DNA of 64,000 nt, taken from positions 434,001-498,000 of the forward strand of contig NZ_AP017422.1 in NCBI RefSeq assembly GCF_002355595.1, read 5' to 3'. This DNA is from Filimonas lacunae. GTDB lineage: Bacteria > Bacteroidota > Bacteroidia > Chitinophagales > Chitinophagaceae. Positions 17,034 through 25,607 of the stretch are shown here, in pieces. The position numbers and the translations under genes were made by a program. Positions within the stretch are counted from its first letter, which is position 1. Each line of letters starts with the position of its first letter. The notes under the pieces were generated by a model. That model was not told the origin of the DNA. It saw only the letters and a program-made list of their open reading frames with translations, and ran no database searches.

Positions 17034-19013
17034 TTACAGCTTAATTATTTTGTAAGAAGTTTTTTTGTCTCCATACAGTATATTGACTATATAAAGGCCT
17101 TTTGTCAATTGATCAACATGAACCGGGTTGATGGTTCCTGTTTGTACTTTGTCGGTTTTCTGAAGCGTCCCCTTCATGTCGTATATTAACAGCGTTGCCC
17201 TTCTTGAACCTGGCACAGCAGTAAGATCTACGTTCAGCAGATCGCTGGTAGGGTTAGGGTATATTTTAATGGCGCTGTTTCTGTTAAACGCGCTGGTGTC
17301 TATCCCGGCGTTGCTGGTGTCTATAACCGATGGGTCTACCCTTAAATACTGAGTAACTTTGTTCTGATAAGGTGAACCGTTACAAAGCGCTTTAATTTCT
17401 GCAGTGGTAGCCGGTGCCAATGTTGTAGCGCAGCTGGCATCCGGAAGATAATCGTCTGAATCGGGGTTCATCACATAGTCGCTCACTGCCTTGGTTTCAT
17501 ATACAGCAACGTATGGCACAACAGTGCTGCTCCCTGCTACTTTAAACTTGGCTACTATTTTTATTTTTACAATTCCTGGCGACCATCCGGTAACCATATG
17601 GCCCAGCCAGCCATTATATTCATAATAGTCAAAGTTTTTAACCACGTCTTTTAAGCAACCCAGGCCATAATAGTCTGTTTCGTAAGACTGATTGCCATCT
17701 GTGTAAATAATAGATGCGGTGATTTCGCTTTGAGAGAGGTCGAATCCAGCATTAGGGTTTACTGTATAAGAGATATTGTCCTGTAATTTGAAAGTAGACC
17801 AGGAGAGGAATTCATGAGATTCTGGTGTCCACTCATCATAATAAACATAATTGAAGGCATTTCTTACAATCGGCTCCTTCAACAAAGTGAAAATGCCGGG
17901 AGAGTTATTGTAATATGGTTTTACAATGGTGGACATCAACGTTTGCTCCGAGCCAGGCACAATCAGCTTTTTATAACCGTAAGGAGAGCTGGTAACTATG
18001 CTTCCGGTGCCATGCAACGAAATGTCCAGTACTAAAGGGCGTGGAGGTTCTGCTGAGCTGCCGTTAAATAGCGTAATCAGGAAATCGGCTGCTCCGGCAA
18101 CGCCCGGAAGTATATTGGAGATAGAAGAGAACAGAGAAGATAGTTTAGATATCTGCGTGGGTTTCAGGTTCAGATAATTGTTTTTATTCTTCACCAGATC
18201 AGCCGCCCATTCTGCACCTTTGCCGGCATTTTTTAGTACGCTTACAATGCTTGATAACGGGGATGTTGCATTAGCCTGGTTGCCTATATTGCCTGTTCTG
18301 CCATAGAGGTCGGTGGCTACTCCGGGGCCCAGGTTTTGAATAGCGGTTCCTTCAATGTTGAATTGCAGGGTGCTGGAGCTGGCCAGCTTTACGTTTAATT
18401 CCAGTGCTGTTTCAAAATTACAGATACAGGGATCGTACTGTAAATAAAAATCAGCATGATACCAGTATAATATCTGATTCAGGTAAAAGTTATTGATGCC
18501 TATAGGAGCTACGTTGTTATTGAAATTTTCTGTAGCGTGCCTGCCTGTGCCGGAAAAGTTTTCCAGTACAGCTGAACGGCTTTCATTGTCTACATACTTG
18601 AGCTCAATGGTAATGGCGTTATTCTGATTCAGCAAATTGGCAAATGCAACAAATACCCGTAAAAGCCCTGTTCTTTTGTTGTACAAAATCAGGTAAGGGA
18701 AATCTGTTCCTACGGTAGGGTTTCCAAAGTCGTATTGAATTAACTCCCAGCCATCGGCATTGGCAAAATCCTTTAACGTATACTGAGAAAACTCAACCGT
18801 GTTGGGGTTGGTTAATCCAGATGAAAAGTAAGGAGATTGTACTGTTCTCGGACCAAGGCTGTTAGTATAAATGGTGTAGGTTTCTGTGGTCCAGTCAATA
18901 AAGTTGCCGGAAGAGCCACTGCCGTTAATACAGGGAGCATTGTCATGAAAAACAATCTGTGAGTTTGCGTGTAATGCCGCCATAAGAAATAATAGCGTAA
19001 ATAGTTTCTTCAT
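17034..19013 (-). CDS. Secreted protein with T9SS type A sorting domain
   Basis: The 659-residue protein has a signal peptide (MKKLFTLLFLMAALHANSQ) and a C-terminal domain of about 75 residues beginning KIYPNPTSDLLNV and ending YKIIKL, typical of T9SS cargo. The middle is long, Ser/Thr/Asn-rich and beta-like, with no enzyme motif that I recognise. A Cys-containing CICNFETALEL segment lies near residue 197. It is probably secreted or attached to the cell surface. The next gene upstream (19061-19894, a lipoprotein) ends 47 bases before this start, so the two may form an operon. Confidence 0.8.
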   Translation of the reverse strand: MKKLFTLLFLMAALHANSQIVFHDNAPCINGSGSSGNFIDWTTETYTIYTNSLGPRTVQSPYFSSGLTNPNTVEFSQYTLKDFANADGWELIQYDFGNPTVGTDFPYLILYNKRTGLLRVFVAFANLLNQNNAITIELKYVDNESRSAVLENFSGTGRHATENFNNNVAPIGINNFYLNQILYWYHADFYLQYDPCICNFETALELNVKLASSSTLQFNIEGTAIQNLGPGVATDLYGRTGNIGNQANATSPLSSIVSVLKNAGKGAEWAADLVKNKNNYLNLKPTQISKLSSLFSSISNILPGVAGAADFLITLFNGSSAEPPRPLVLDISLHGTGSIVTSSPYGYKKLIVPGSEQTLMSTIVKPYYNNSPGIFTLLKEPIVRNAFNYVYYDEWTPESHEFLSWSTFKLQDNISYTVNPNAGFDLSQSEITASIIYTDGNQSYETDYYGLGCLKDVVKNFDYYEYNGWLGHMVTGWSPGIVKIKIVAKFKVAGSSTVVPYVAVYETKAVSDYVMNPDSDDYLPDASCATTLAPATTAEIKALCNGSPYQNKVTQYLRVDPSVIDTSNAGIDTSAFNRNSAIKIYPNPTSDLLNVDLTAVPGSRRATLLIYDMKGTLQKTDKVQTGTINPVHVDQLTKGLYIVNILYGDKKTSYKIIKL

Positions 19014-19060
19014 AGTTCCAGTGTTTTGTTTCAGGTAATAAGAAAGCGGGAGAGCGTGTT

Positions 19061-19894
19061 TTATAAGAGTCTGTTAGCGGCAAATACCCGTTTTGTTTCT
19101 TTCCAGACGCCGTTGTCATCCGTGAAAAAAGAACAGGTAATGCTTATTTTGTTTCTGTTAGTGTCGTCTACCCGGCCATAAAGCTTTGCTTTAGGGCAGC
19201 AGGGTAAAAATCCGGTATTATCGCAATAAAAAGCCTTGTAGCCTGCTTCCATGGGGTAACCGAAATAGTCTACGCCAGGTGTGCTGAAACCACATGCTCC
19301 TGTAGTAGGATTGCCGGCACAGCCACGTGGTAAATTGTAGATACGCATACCATAAGATCTGGTAGTGAAAGATCCGTCTGGTACAGGGCCATTGTTTACG
19401 ATATAAACACTGAATGTGTCAGCAGGGGTATCTGTAAAAGCGCCCTGCCATCTTCCTGCATAAGGCAGCTCAATCAATTGCTCTGGCTCAAATAAAGAGT
19501 CGCGTCCAAAGCCTTTAGGATATAGTACGGTTACGCGTTTTATTGTTTTACTGGTTAGATCTGTTATTGCCGCGCAGCCTTCCGGATTGCCGGTAGCAGT
19601 AAAGGCTATGGGGATGCTTTGGCCTGCATTAACGGCGGTAAATTTTAATGCTACAGTGGAGTCGTGAAAAATTCTGGTATCTTCTCCTATTTGCCAGATA
19701 TAAGAGGTGTATTTCTTTACTGAATGGGCAGTGAATGCGAATCGAATAATGGTATCAGTTTCGGTAAAGCCATAGCCAGGCAAATCTTCGCCTATGCTAA
19801 AATCTGCTGTGAATTCTTTGTCGCAGGGATCAATAACAGGTTTTTCTGTACAGGCCGAGAGGCACAGAATCAAAAATAGGAATAGCAACCTCAT
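19061..19894 (-). CDS. Hypothetical lipoprotein with PKD-like region
   Basis: 277 residues. Lipobox LSAC followed by TEKP gives a confident lipoprotein signal. The segment TFSYIWQIGEDTRIFHDSTV-like (about residues 60-85: YTSYIWQIGED) has the look of a PKD/immunoglobulin-like fold. The C-terminal half has eight Cys residues, including CDNTGFLPCCPK, so disulfide bonding in the periplasm is likely. It sits upstream of the T9SS-sorted protein and is probably cotranscribed. Function unknown. Confidence 0.65.
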   Translation of the reverse strand: MRLLFLFLILCLSACTEKPVIDPCDKEFTADFSIGEDLPGYGFTETDTIIRFAFTAHSVKKYTSYIWQIGEDTRIFHDSTVALKFTAVNAGQSIPIAFTATGNPEGCAAITDLTSKTIKRVTVLYPKGFGRDSLFEPEQLIELPYAGRWQGAFTDTPADTFSVYIVNNGPVPDGSFTTRSYGMRIYNLPRGCAGNPTTGACGFSTPGVDYFGYPMEAGYKAFYCDNTGFLPCCPKAKLYGRVDDTNRNKISITCSFFTDDNGVWKETKRVFAANRLL

Positions 19895-20206
19895 AAGGTG
19901 TTTAGGTTTAAGGTTTGGTTATTGAAAGTTATAACATGAAAATGTAGAGAATGTATAACCTGTGTTACCAAATTGACAAGTTTCTGATGCGATGCTGTTT
20001 TTGGGAAAGTATATAATAAATAGAACTAAAAAAATACAAGAGATTGCCGACAGGAGATGTCGTAAAATAATTTATAAGTTGTTGTAAGCATAATTTGTGC
20101 ATAGGTATTGTTATGACTTGTAATTGTAGTTAAACAATGCCCAAAACGAAAAGGTCTCACAAGTGAAAACTGTGAGACCTTTTCGTTTTATTTATTCGGA
20201 ATTAAT
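19895..20206. other. Intergenic region upstream of the lipoprotein operon
   Basis: 312 bases containing the strong terminator at 20144-20188 and otherwise AT-rich sequence. I see no gene and no clear promoter element. Confidence 0.4.
20144..20188. terminator. Strong terminator of the reverse gene at 20207
   Basis: AAACGAAAAGGTCTCAC and GTGAGACCTTTTCGTTT form a perfect 17-bp stem with an 11-base loop, 19 bases past the stop codon. Confidence 0.85.
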
Positions 20207-20917
20207 TTAAACCGTTTGCTTTACGATTGCTAAATGGGGATACCTGGATTTTAATTCCTCCAAAAAATGCTCCCCAACAACCTGGTACTTTGCCCTGGTT
20301 TGCAGGTTTTTTTGTTGGTTCCACATCTCTGTAGTAGTAGGAATATATTTTAATCTGTCATGAATTTCCAGCGATAGTGGCTTGCCATCCACATCAAAGG
20401 TAATCGTGTGCACTTTGGGTAGATATTCTTCTGCCTGCTTAGCATAAAATCCCAGTGATGTTTTTAATACACCGTTATTTTGTAGTTGGGCATTGGCTAT
20501 GCGCGATTCATTAAAAATTAAATGTTCTTCCAGATCGCCTTCTGTATCAGCAGAAAGAAGATGTAATTCTTTACCGCTCAACACCCAGAATGCATCTGTT
20601 TCAACGCGTTGAACCCGTACGCCAACAGTTGATAATGCTACATTTTTAACCCCGTCTCCGATAAATTGTTGCACTTTATTGGCGGTGCTTTGAGGTGAGG
20701 ATGCAGTACTGAAAGCGTCAATGGGTTTGTCTTTCATCCATTTTTGGAGGAAGGCAAAATCCTGGTTTAATAACTCGGTTTTATAAAGCGAATACAACTT
20801 GCGTTCCTGGTCGATATTTATTTCCGCTTTTGCAGATTTGTGACGCTTGTTTATGATCACCGAAAACACTATACCTGCAACAATAACTACTACCGGTATA
20901 AAATACATTGGGTTCAT
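20207..20917 (-). CDS. Hypothetical membrane-anchored protein
   Basis: 236 residues with one N-terminal transmembrane helix (residues about 4-24) followed by a soluble alpha/beta region. The gene upstream in the same direction (20947-21402) ends 29 bases before this start, so the pair is probably an operon. No family is recognised. The soluble part contains VQRVETDAFWVLSGKELHLLS, which suggests a small domain of beta strands, but I cannot assign it. Confidence 0.55.
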   Translation of the reverse strand: MNPMYFIPVVVIVAGIVFSVIINKRHKSAKAEINIDQERKLYSLYKTELLNQDFAFLQKWMKDKPIDAFSTASSPQSTANKVQQFIGDGVKNVALSTVGVRVQRVETDAFWVLSGKELHLLSADTEGDLEEHLIFNESRIANAQLQNNGVLKTSLGFYAKQAEEYLPKVHTITFDVDGKPLSLEIHDRLKYIPTTTEMWNQQKNLQTRAKYQVVGEHFLEELKSRYPHLAIVKQTV

Positions 20918-20946
20918 AGTGTATCAAAATTTGCAAGGCGTTAGCA

Positions 20947-21402
20947 TTATACGGTTGTAGGTTCTACTGTCTTTTCTTCTTTTTTAGAAGAAACAGCACC
21001 CCATACGATAAGGCCAATAATCAATACAGCCACTATTTTACCGCCATACTTTGTGTAAAAAGGTAATTTATTGATGTCAGCCTTATTGACCTTTTGCGAT
21101 GCAAGAATGCCGTCTAGTTCGCTTTCAGGGATGTCGTAATAAGTGTCTGATTGCTTATTATATCCCACCAGCTTTGGTTCTTCTATAATGTACAGCGGTA
21201 GAATGTAGGCAATGTTGAATTCTTTGTGAAAAGTAGCAAGGTCAAGATGGGTACCATCCTTTAATTTAAACTCCTCTGTGTCTGGTAAGTCATACACTTT
21301 GTTGAGTACTTCTCTTTCTCCAAAAGGAATTTTAAGTCTTGCAATCGCTGAGGTAGAAGAAAGTGTAATAAGTAAGGCGATAAAAATGCGATGAGTTAGC
21401 AT
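20947..21402 (-). CDS. Hypothetical protein with signal peptide and C-terminal membrane helix
   Basis: 151 residues: a signal peptide (about 1-21, ending TSAIARL), a soluble region of about 90 residues, and a C-terminal transmembrane helix (about 119-137) followed by a short Lys/Glu tail. The layout implies a periplasmic domain anchored by the C-terminal helix. It is followed closely by another membrane-anchored unknown. No family is recognised. Confidence 0.55.
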   Translation of the reverse strand: MLTHRIFIALLITLSSTSAIARLKIPFGEREVLNKVYDLPDTEEFKLKDGTHLDLATFHKEFNIAYILPLYIIEEPKLVGYNKQSDTYYDIPESELDGILASQKVNKADINKLPFYTKYGGKIVAVLIIGLIVWGAVSSKKEEKTVEPTTV

Positions 21403-21645
21403 AGTCCTAGTATTTTGTTCAGGTTATGAGTGATTAACCAGTTTAGCTGGCTTATAATTTCGTCGCAATAGTACGTGTTTTTTCTAATATTAGAAAAATG
21501 TTAATAATTATATTCAGTTGTGGTTTACCGCAGAATGGCATTATCAAAACAGGTTGTGATAGCGTTACTGTTTACAGATGGTTGTTTTGATGTAGGATAT
21601 AATTAGTGATTATTTTATATAGAGACCTGGGTGTTTTTACTTGAT

Positions 21646-22917
21646 CTAAAGCCGATCCAGTTTTCGTTGGTACTTCTGCGTAATATCACTCCAGGCCTTA
21701 CTGTGCATTTCATTGTTATATAGTAATTGGCTATAAGCATAGGTGTCGGCTGAAAAATGCCAACCGAAGATGTTCTCCAGATATTGAGCATCCGCTTCAA
21801 TAACGCGCTTTAGTACATTTTCTTTGGATACTCCGGCAGCGTTACAATATTTATCAAGCCATGCACCACGACCGCTTTTTACATACGTAACCAGCAGGTC
21901 TTCTGTAATAAAGGATGCCGGTATGCGTTCCATTTGGGAATCGTTGTGGCTGATGAGGGTTTGTAATAAGGTTGCATCATAAAAGCGTTCGGGAATGTCC
22001 AGATCAATGATGGCGCCTTTGGTAGCTGCTATCTGGCAAAGTTCCCTGGTAATGAGTGTTTCCGGAAGGTTGCGTAGGGCTATTCCGCTAATGTTCACCG
22101 CCTGTAGTGCCAGTTCAGGAGTGATAAGAGAGGGCGGGAAATGTTGCAAGGCAAAAACCGATTTGTGAAGTGCCTGCATGCATAATGTCTGCGTTCGCTG
22201 TTCATGTGGCACTCTTTTCAGGTTCCGGTAGTTTCGATCTATCTTTTTTTGCCAATAGTGAATGTTGTGTTCAGTAGGTTGTAATACGTATTCACCCTCT
22301 GCCAGGTCGTAACGAATTTCCTCAAATGACGAGGTGAGTTTATTATTCAGTACTGCTTGCAGGTTAAGGGAGATATGTTCGTCTTCTTCGTCATTTTCAA
22401 AACACGCATTCTCTTCCGGACTGGCAGGATCGTTGTCGTTGTAATAAAAATCGCGAATGTTTTTACGGGTTGGAATAAAGTGATAGTCTTCTACAATCAT
22501 TACCGGTGCTGTAAACAGGCCAGGGCATTTCATCCAGCCGTGGTTGTAGTGCAGCATGATCACCTCTTCTGCGGTAACACTCCCTTTGACATGCGTGGGC
22601 GATCCGCCAATGAGCAGGCTACGGCATTCTATATTACCTGTTACATATAAGGCCGGGCCGTAGTCTCCTTCTTCATTGATGATATTTCCTTGTACCTGCA
22701 GATTGCCATCAACAATATATCCTTCTATACCTGCGGGTAGCTTATCTGTATTCAATAGGAAATGATCTGTTAGTATAAGGTCGCCTTTGTGGAGATAGAA
22801 GCTACTGTTAGTATCTATACTATCCTCAAACATATCGCTATTTTCAAAGATGTTCTCGTGGATGGTATACTGAGATTTGGCGTCTGTTACTGTGATAGTT
22901 TCAAAAGAGGGATGCAT
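21646..22917 (-). CDS. Protein with bactofilin-like N-terminal region and C-terminal helical repeats
   Basis: 423 residues. Residues about 65-125 alternate short beta strands with Gly/Asn turns (VDGNLQVQGNI, GPALYVTGNIECRSLLIGG, VKGSVTAEEV), like the right-handed beta-helix of polymer-forming (bactofilin-like) proteins. Residues about 255-390 carry imperfect repeats of the form ALQAVxxxGxALRNLPETLIT, similar to DUF4116-type helical repeats. Such proteins are often found near polymorphic-toxin or secretion loci, but I cannot give a function. It is on the same strand as the DUF2314-ankyrin gene upstream. Confidence 0.55.
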   Translation of the reverse strand: MHPSFETITVTDAKSQYTIHENIFENSDMFEDSIDTNSSFYLHKGDLILTDHFLLNTDKLPAGIEGYIVDGNLQVQGNIINEEGDYGPALYVTGNIECRSLLIGGSPTHVKGSVTAEEVIMLHYNHGWMKCPGLFTAPVMIVEDYHFIPTRKNIRDFYYNDNDPASPEENACFENDEEDEHISLNLQAVLNNKLTSSFEEIRYDLAEGEYVLQPTEHNIHYWQKKIDRNYRNLKRVPHEQRTQTLCMQALHKSVFALQHFPPSLITPELALQAVNISGIALRNLPETLITRELCQIAATKGAIIDLDIPERFYDATLLQTLISHNDSQMERIPASFITEDLLVTYVKSGRGAWLDKYCNAAGVSKENVLKRVIEADAQYLENIFGWHFSADTYAYSQLLYNNEMHSKAWSDITQKYQRKLDRL

Positions 22918-22964
22918 ATAGGAGAGGGGCTATTCAGTGTGTGGTATCAGAAACTTTAAGAGCT

Positions 22965-23003
22965 TGCCACAGTAAGCGCGGTGCATGTAGGCTTACTGTG
23001 GCA
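22965..23003. terminator. Inverted repeat after the DUF2314-ankyrin gene
   Basis: TGCCACAGTAAGC and GCTTACTGTGGCA form a perfect 13-bp stem with a 13-base loop, just past the stop of the reverse gene at 23013. There is no T run, so termination is uncertain. Confidence 0.5.
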
Positions 23004-23012
23004 GGCGGGTAG

Positions 23013-23771
23013 TTATTTTTTCAGTAATGGTATAATATGCTCCCAGTTCAATGCTATGGCAAAGTCAAGGGCTGTTTTGCCATTGTTTGTGGTAAGTGAT
23101 GTATCTGCACCGGCAGCTAACAACTCCTCTACATAGGTTCTGTTGCCGGCAATGGTTTCTGTGTGTAACAGGGTGTAGCCGTTTTCATCTGCTACATGTA
23201 TTTCAGCGGGGTTTTGTTGAATATGTTCTATCACTTGTTGCCGCATGTTTTTACTCATGGGATGCTCCACCAGGTTTTCAGGATGCTCTTTTTGCTGGTA
23301 TACAATGCTGATGTCGTTATAGTCGCCAAAATCTAAACCCCAGGCGGCATCATGATCTTCCCTTTCCTCTTCGTTCATTTCAGAGCGGATGGCATGGATG
23401 GTAAAACCGCCGAAGGTAAGGTCCTGGCAAACGAAAAGCCAGTCGCTGATTTGATCCAGAGTAAGTTTTACCTCTGCGCCGTTTTCAATATTGGTAAGCT
23501 CGTTGGGAGTGTTCACCAGTATGCCGTAGATGTATTCGCCATCAAACCCAACATTGTTGATCCACATGTTTTCTGTGATCGGTTCTGTATCAGGTCCGGT
23601 TTCTTCCATAAACACAGCTTTTACACAGGCTACGTTTAAGGCAGGTACTATTCTGCGGTATTCCCACGAAAGCTCTCTCCAGAAGTATTTAAATGTGTTT
23701 TGGGCTTTTTTATACGCTGCAAGCATGGCGGGACTGTCACCTTTGACGTAGAAGATTCTTTCATTACTCAT
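23013..23771 (-). CDS. DUF2314 domain protein fused to ankyrin repeats
   Basis: 252 residues. The N-terminal region (about 18-115) matches DUF2314: FKYFWRELSWEYRRIVP, MWINNVGFDGEYIYGIL and the ISDWLFV strand. The C-terminal about 65 residues carry two ankyrin-type repeats (NGYTLLHTETIAGN and NGKTALDFAI motifs). DUF2314 proteins and ankyrin proteins both occur as immunity partners in polymorphic-toxin loci, which fits the neighbouring accessory genes. This is inference; the domain has no established biochemical function. Confidence 0.75.
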   Translation of the reverse strand: MSNERIFYVKGDSPAMLAAYKKAQNTFKYFWRELSWEYRRIVPALNVACVKAVFMEETGPDTEPITENMWINNVGFDGEYIYGILVNTPNELTNIENGAEVKLTLDQISDWLFVCQDLTFGGFTIHAIRSEMNEEEREDHDAAWGLDFGDYNDISIVYQQKEHPENLVEHPMSKNMRQQVIEHIQQNPAEIHVADENGYTLLHTETIAGNRTYVEELLAAGADTSLTTNNGKTALDFAIALNWEHIIPLLKK

Positions 23772-24098
23772 AGATATTGGTATGGTTTGCTGTTGTAAAT
23801 GTAATTAAATAATTGGCGAAGCAAAAAGGGTTTACTGGCAGTTGGGTAGAGTATAAGTTCGTTGTAATAGCGCCTTTTTGTAGTGAAGGTTTGTGGCCAT
23901 CCTGGAAAATGCTTAATTTTAAATGAAGCCGGTTAATAGCAGAAGCTACGGTGAACCTAATCTATGTTATTCACCAGGTGCCTATTCTGCTTGTCGGGCA
24001 TTGGCAATGTATTTTTCTGCTCATTTCCCCAATGAGACAGTGCATTATCTTTTTTTTCATGTCAATAATGGTATCGTCAACATTTGTAAAAAGTAATT
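23772..24098. other. Intergenic region between divergent genes
   Basis: 327 bases between the reverse DUF2314-ankyrin gene and the forward secreted protein. It has a short hairpin (CTCATT...AATGAG near 24020-24036) and no recognisable gene. No exact TAnnTTTG box is seen on the forward strand. Confidence 0.4.
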
Positions 24099-25082
24099 AT
24101 GAAGAAGTTGTTATGTGGTAAAAATTGCCTGGTGGCAGTTCTTTTATCTGTTACGGTTTTTCTTACCTGTTCCGTGTCGGCACAAACGGGGTATTTGTAT
24201 AGTGAGAAAACTTACAAGACCGTTATGCAGGCTTGCCAGGCTTATATGGACTATATGTATAAGCGGGATGATAGTAGCCAGAATACATTATCAGGAGTTA
24301 AGATTAAACATACAGGCAGGGCTGTTGCCCTTAGCCGACAGTGGTATGGGGTGGTGGTAACCAAAACAGATTCCTTTGAAGATGGCGAAAAGCGCAGTGA
24401 GACATTTCCTGTTACAGATAATCTGATAGAAGTAGTGAATCTGGAAAGTATGCCAGCTATCATTCCGCCCACTCAACCTATTCTTACAGATAGGAAGGGG
24501 AAGGAGATGGGGAAGTTTGAAAGGGGAAGGCAGTTGATTATTACTGATCCAGCTATTTTGCTATACGGTGGTAACGTAATTCAGTTAGCGCCTGATAAAA
24601 CAACTACCATTACAGGAACGATGGATGATGTGGAAGTGGTGGCGTTGAGAGGAAGAACTTCTGATGGTAAAGCACTCAACGGTATTACGCTTTCGGGTGA
24701 GGTGAATGACGGTGGTGTAAATATTTTACGGTCGCCCCGGTGGGGAGAGCTTAAAAAAGAATATGGAAAGAAGGTGGGGAAGAATGAATGGGTATACGAC
24801 TGGGAAAGCATTTCAAATAAGTTTTGGGAAGAGATTAACGAACCATGGCTGGAAGCAGCGGTGCTGTTGGGAGATCCGATCAGGTTAGAGTCGAACCCTG
24901 CAAAAGACCGTGCTATTTTTGTTACGGATGCTAAGGGTGAATTTGTTTTGAGCAATGGAAAAAAGGTGCCATCCATCTTTGGCAGAGAAGTAGCGTATAT
25001 TACATCAAAGGGGTATAAGATACAGGCAGATGGAACTGCTATAAAAAAAGAATTATGTCGTACTATCCTGAAAAATATTTAA
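24099..25082 (+). CDS. Secreted protein with possible polymorphic-toxin-like C-terminal region
   Basis: 327 residues with a signal peptide (about 1-29, ending VSAQT). The N-terminal part is unrecognised. The last about 85 residues (from FWEEINEPWLEAAV through FGREVAYITSKGYKI) resemble a C-terminal region I associate with Bacteroidota polymorphic toxins, in which an INxPFL-type helix and an FGxEVxYLxxxGY motif recur. I could not verify this. The downstream gene overlaps it by 28 bases, as toxin and immunity genes often do, but a signal peptide directly on the toxin is unusual. Confidence 0.55.
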   Translation: MKKLLCGKNCLVAVLLSVTVFLTCSVSAQTGYLYSEKTYKTVMQACQAYMDYMYKRDDSSQNTLSGVKIKHTGRAVALSRQWYGVVVTKTDSFEDGEKRSETFPVTDNLIEVVNLESMPAIIPPTQPILTDRKGKEMGKFERGRQLIITDPAILLYGGNVIQLAPDKTTTITGTMDDVEVVALRGRTSDGKALNGITLSGEVNDGGVNILRSPRWGELKKEYGKKVGKNEWVYDWESISNKFWEEINEPWLEAAVLLGDPIRLESNPAKDRAIFVTDAKGEFVLSNGKKVPSIFGREVAYITSKGYKIQADGTAIKKELCRTILKNI

Positions 25083-25471
25083 CCGCTGATATACTAAAGC
25101 AGGTACTGGATAAATATCCCTGGCCTGCACCTTATGACCTTACAGATGGAGTTGCCGGAAATATACTGGTGCATTTTCCTGCCTGTACACTGGTGTTTAT
25201 GGAAGGCTTTGAAAGCAGTATGAATGCTTATTTCCTGAACAGCCAGTCTGGCCGGACTGACTCACAGGCATCGCTCAGTGTTTTTGAGGCTGCTGGTAAA
25301 GTAAGGTTACTCCGGCAGCAGATACCTGGTTTTAATGAGCCGGATGAATTCAATGAATTAGGCCCGGATGCTTCCCGGGAAAAAGTGATGTTAGGAATAG
25401 ACAATATCTGTATGCTGTTACAGAATTATTTGCTGCCGTATATAGCAGGGGATATGCCTGTAAGATTTTAG
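25055..25471 (+). CDS. Hypothetical protein, candidate immunity partner
   Basis: 138 residues, no signal peptide and no membrane segment. Its ATG lies 28 bases inside the preceding gene in another frame, implying translational coupling. It contains NILVHFPACTLVFMEGFES and a helical, acidic C-terminal half. I do not recognise a family. If the upstream gene is a toxin, the position and size fit an immunity protein; a secreted toxin with a cytosolic partner would protect only against uptake. Confidence 0.55.
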   Translation: MSYYPEKYLTADILKQVLDKYPWPAPYDLTDGVAGNILVHFPACTLVFMEGFESSMNAYFLNSQSGRTDSQASLSVFEAAGKVRLLRQQIPGFNEPDEFNELGPDASREKVMLGIDNICMLLQNYLLPYIAGDMPVRF

Positions 25472-25577
25472 CAGCAGTAGTTTCTCGGGATATTGCCATA
25501 AACTATTACAACATACTGGCTGATAAGGCCATGTAAACCGGAGGAAGTGGCTGTACTATGATATAGTAAATTGCATG

Positions 25578-25585
25578 TATATTTG
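25578..25585 (+). promoter_or_regulatory. Putative -7 promoter element for the effector-like gene
   Basis: TATATTTG matches TAnnTTTG and ends 22 bases before the ATG at 25608. No matching -33 element was found. Confidence 0.45.
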
Positions 25586-25607
25586 ATTTCCATTAAAACT
25601 GCTGATA

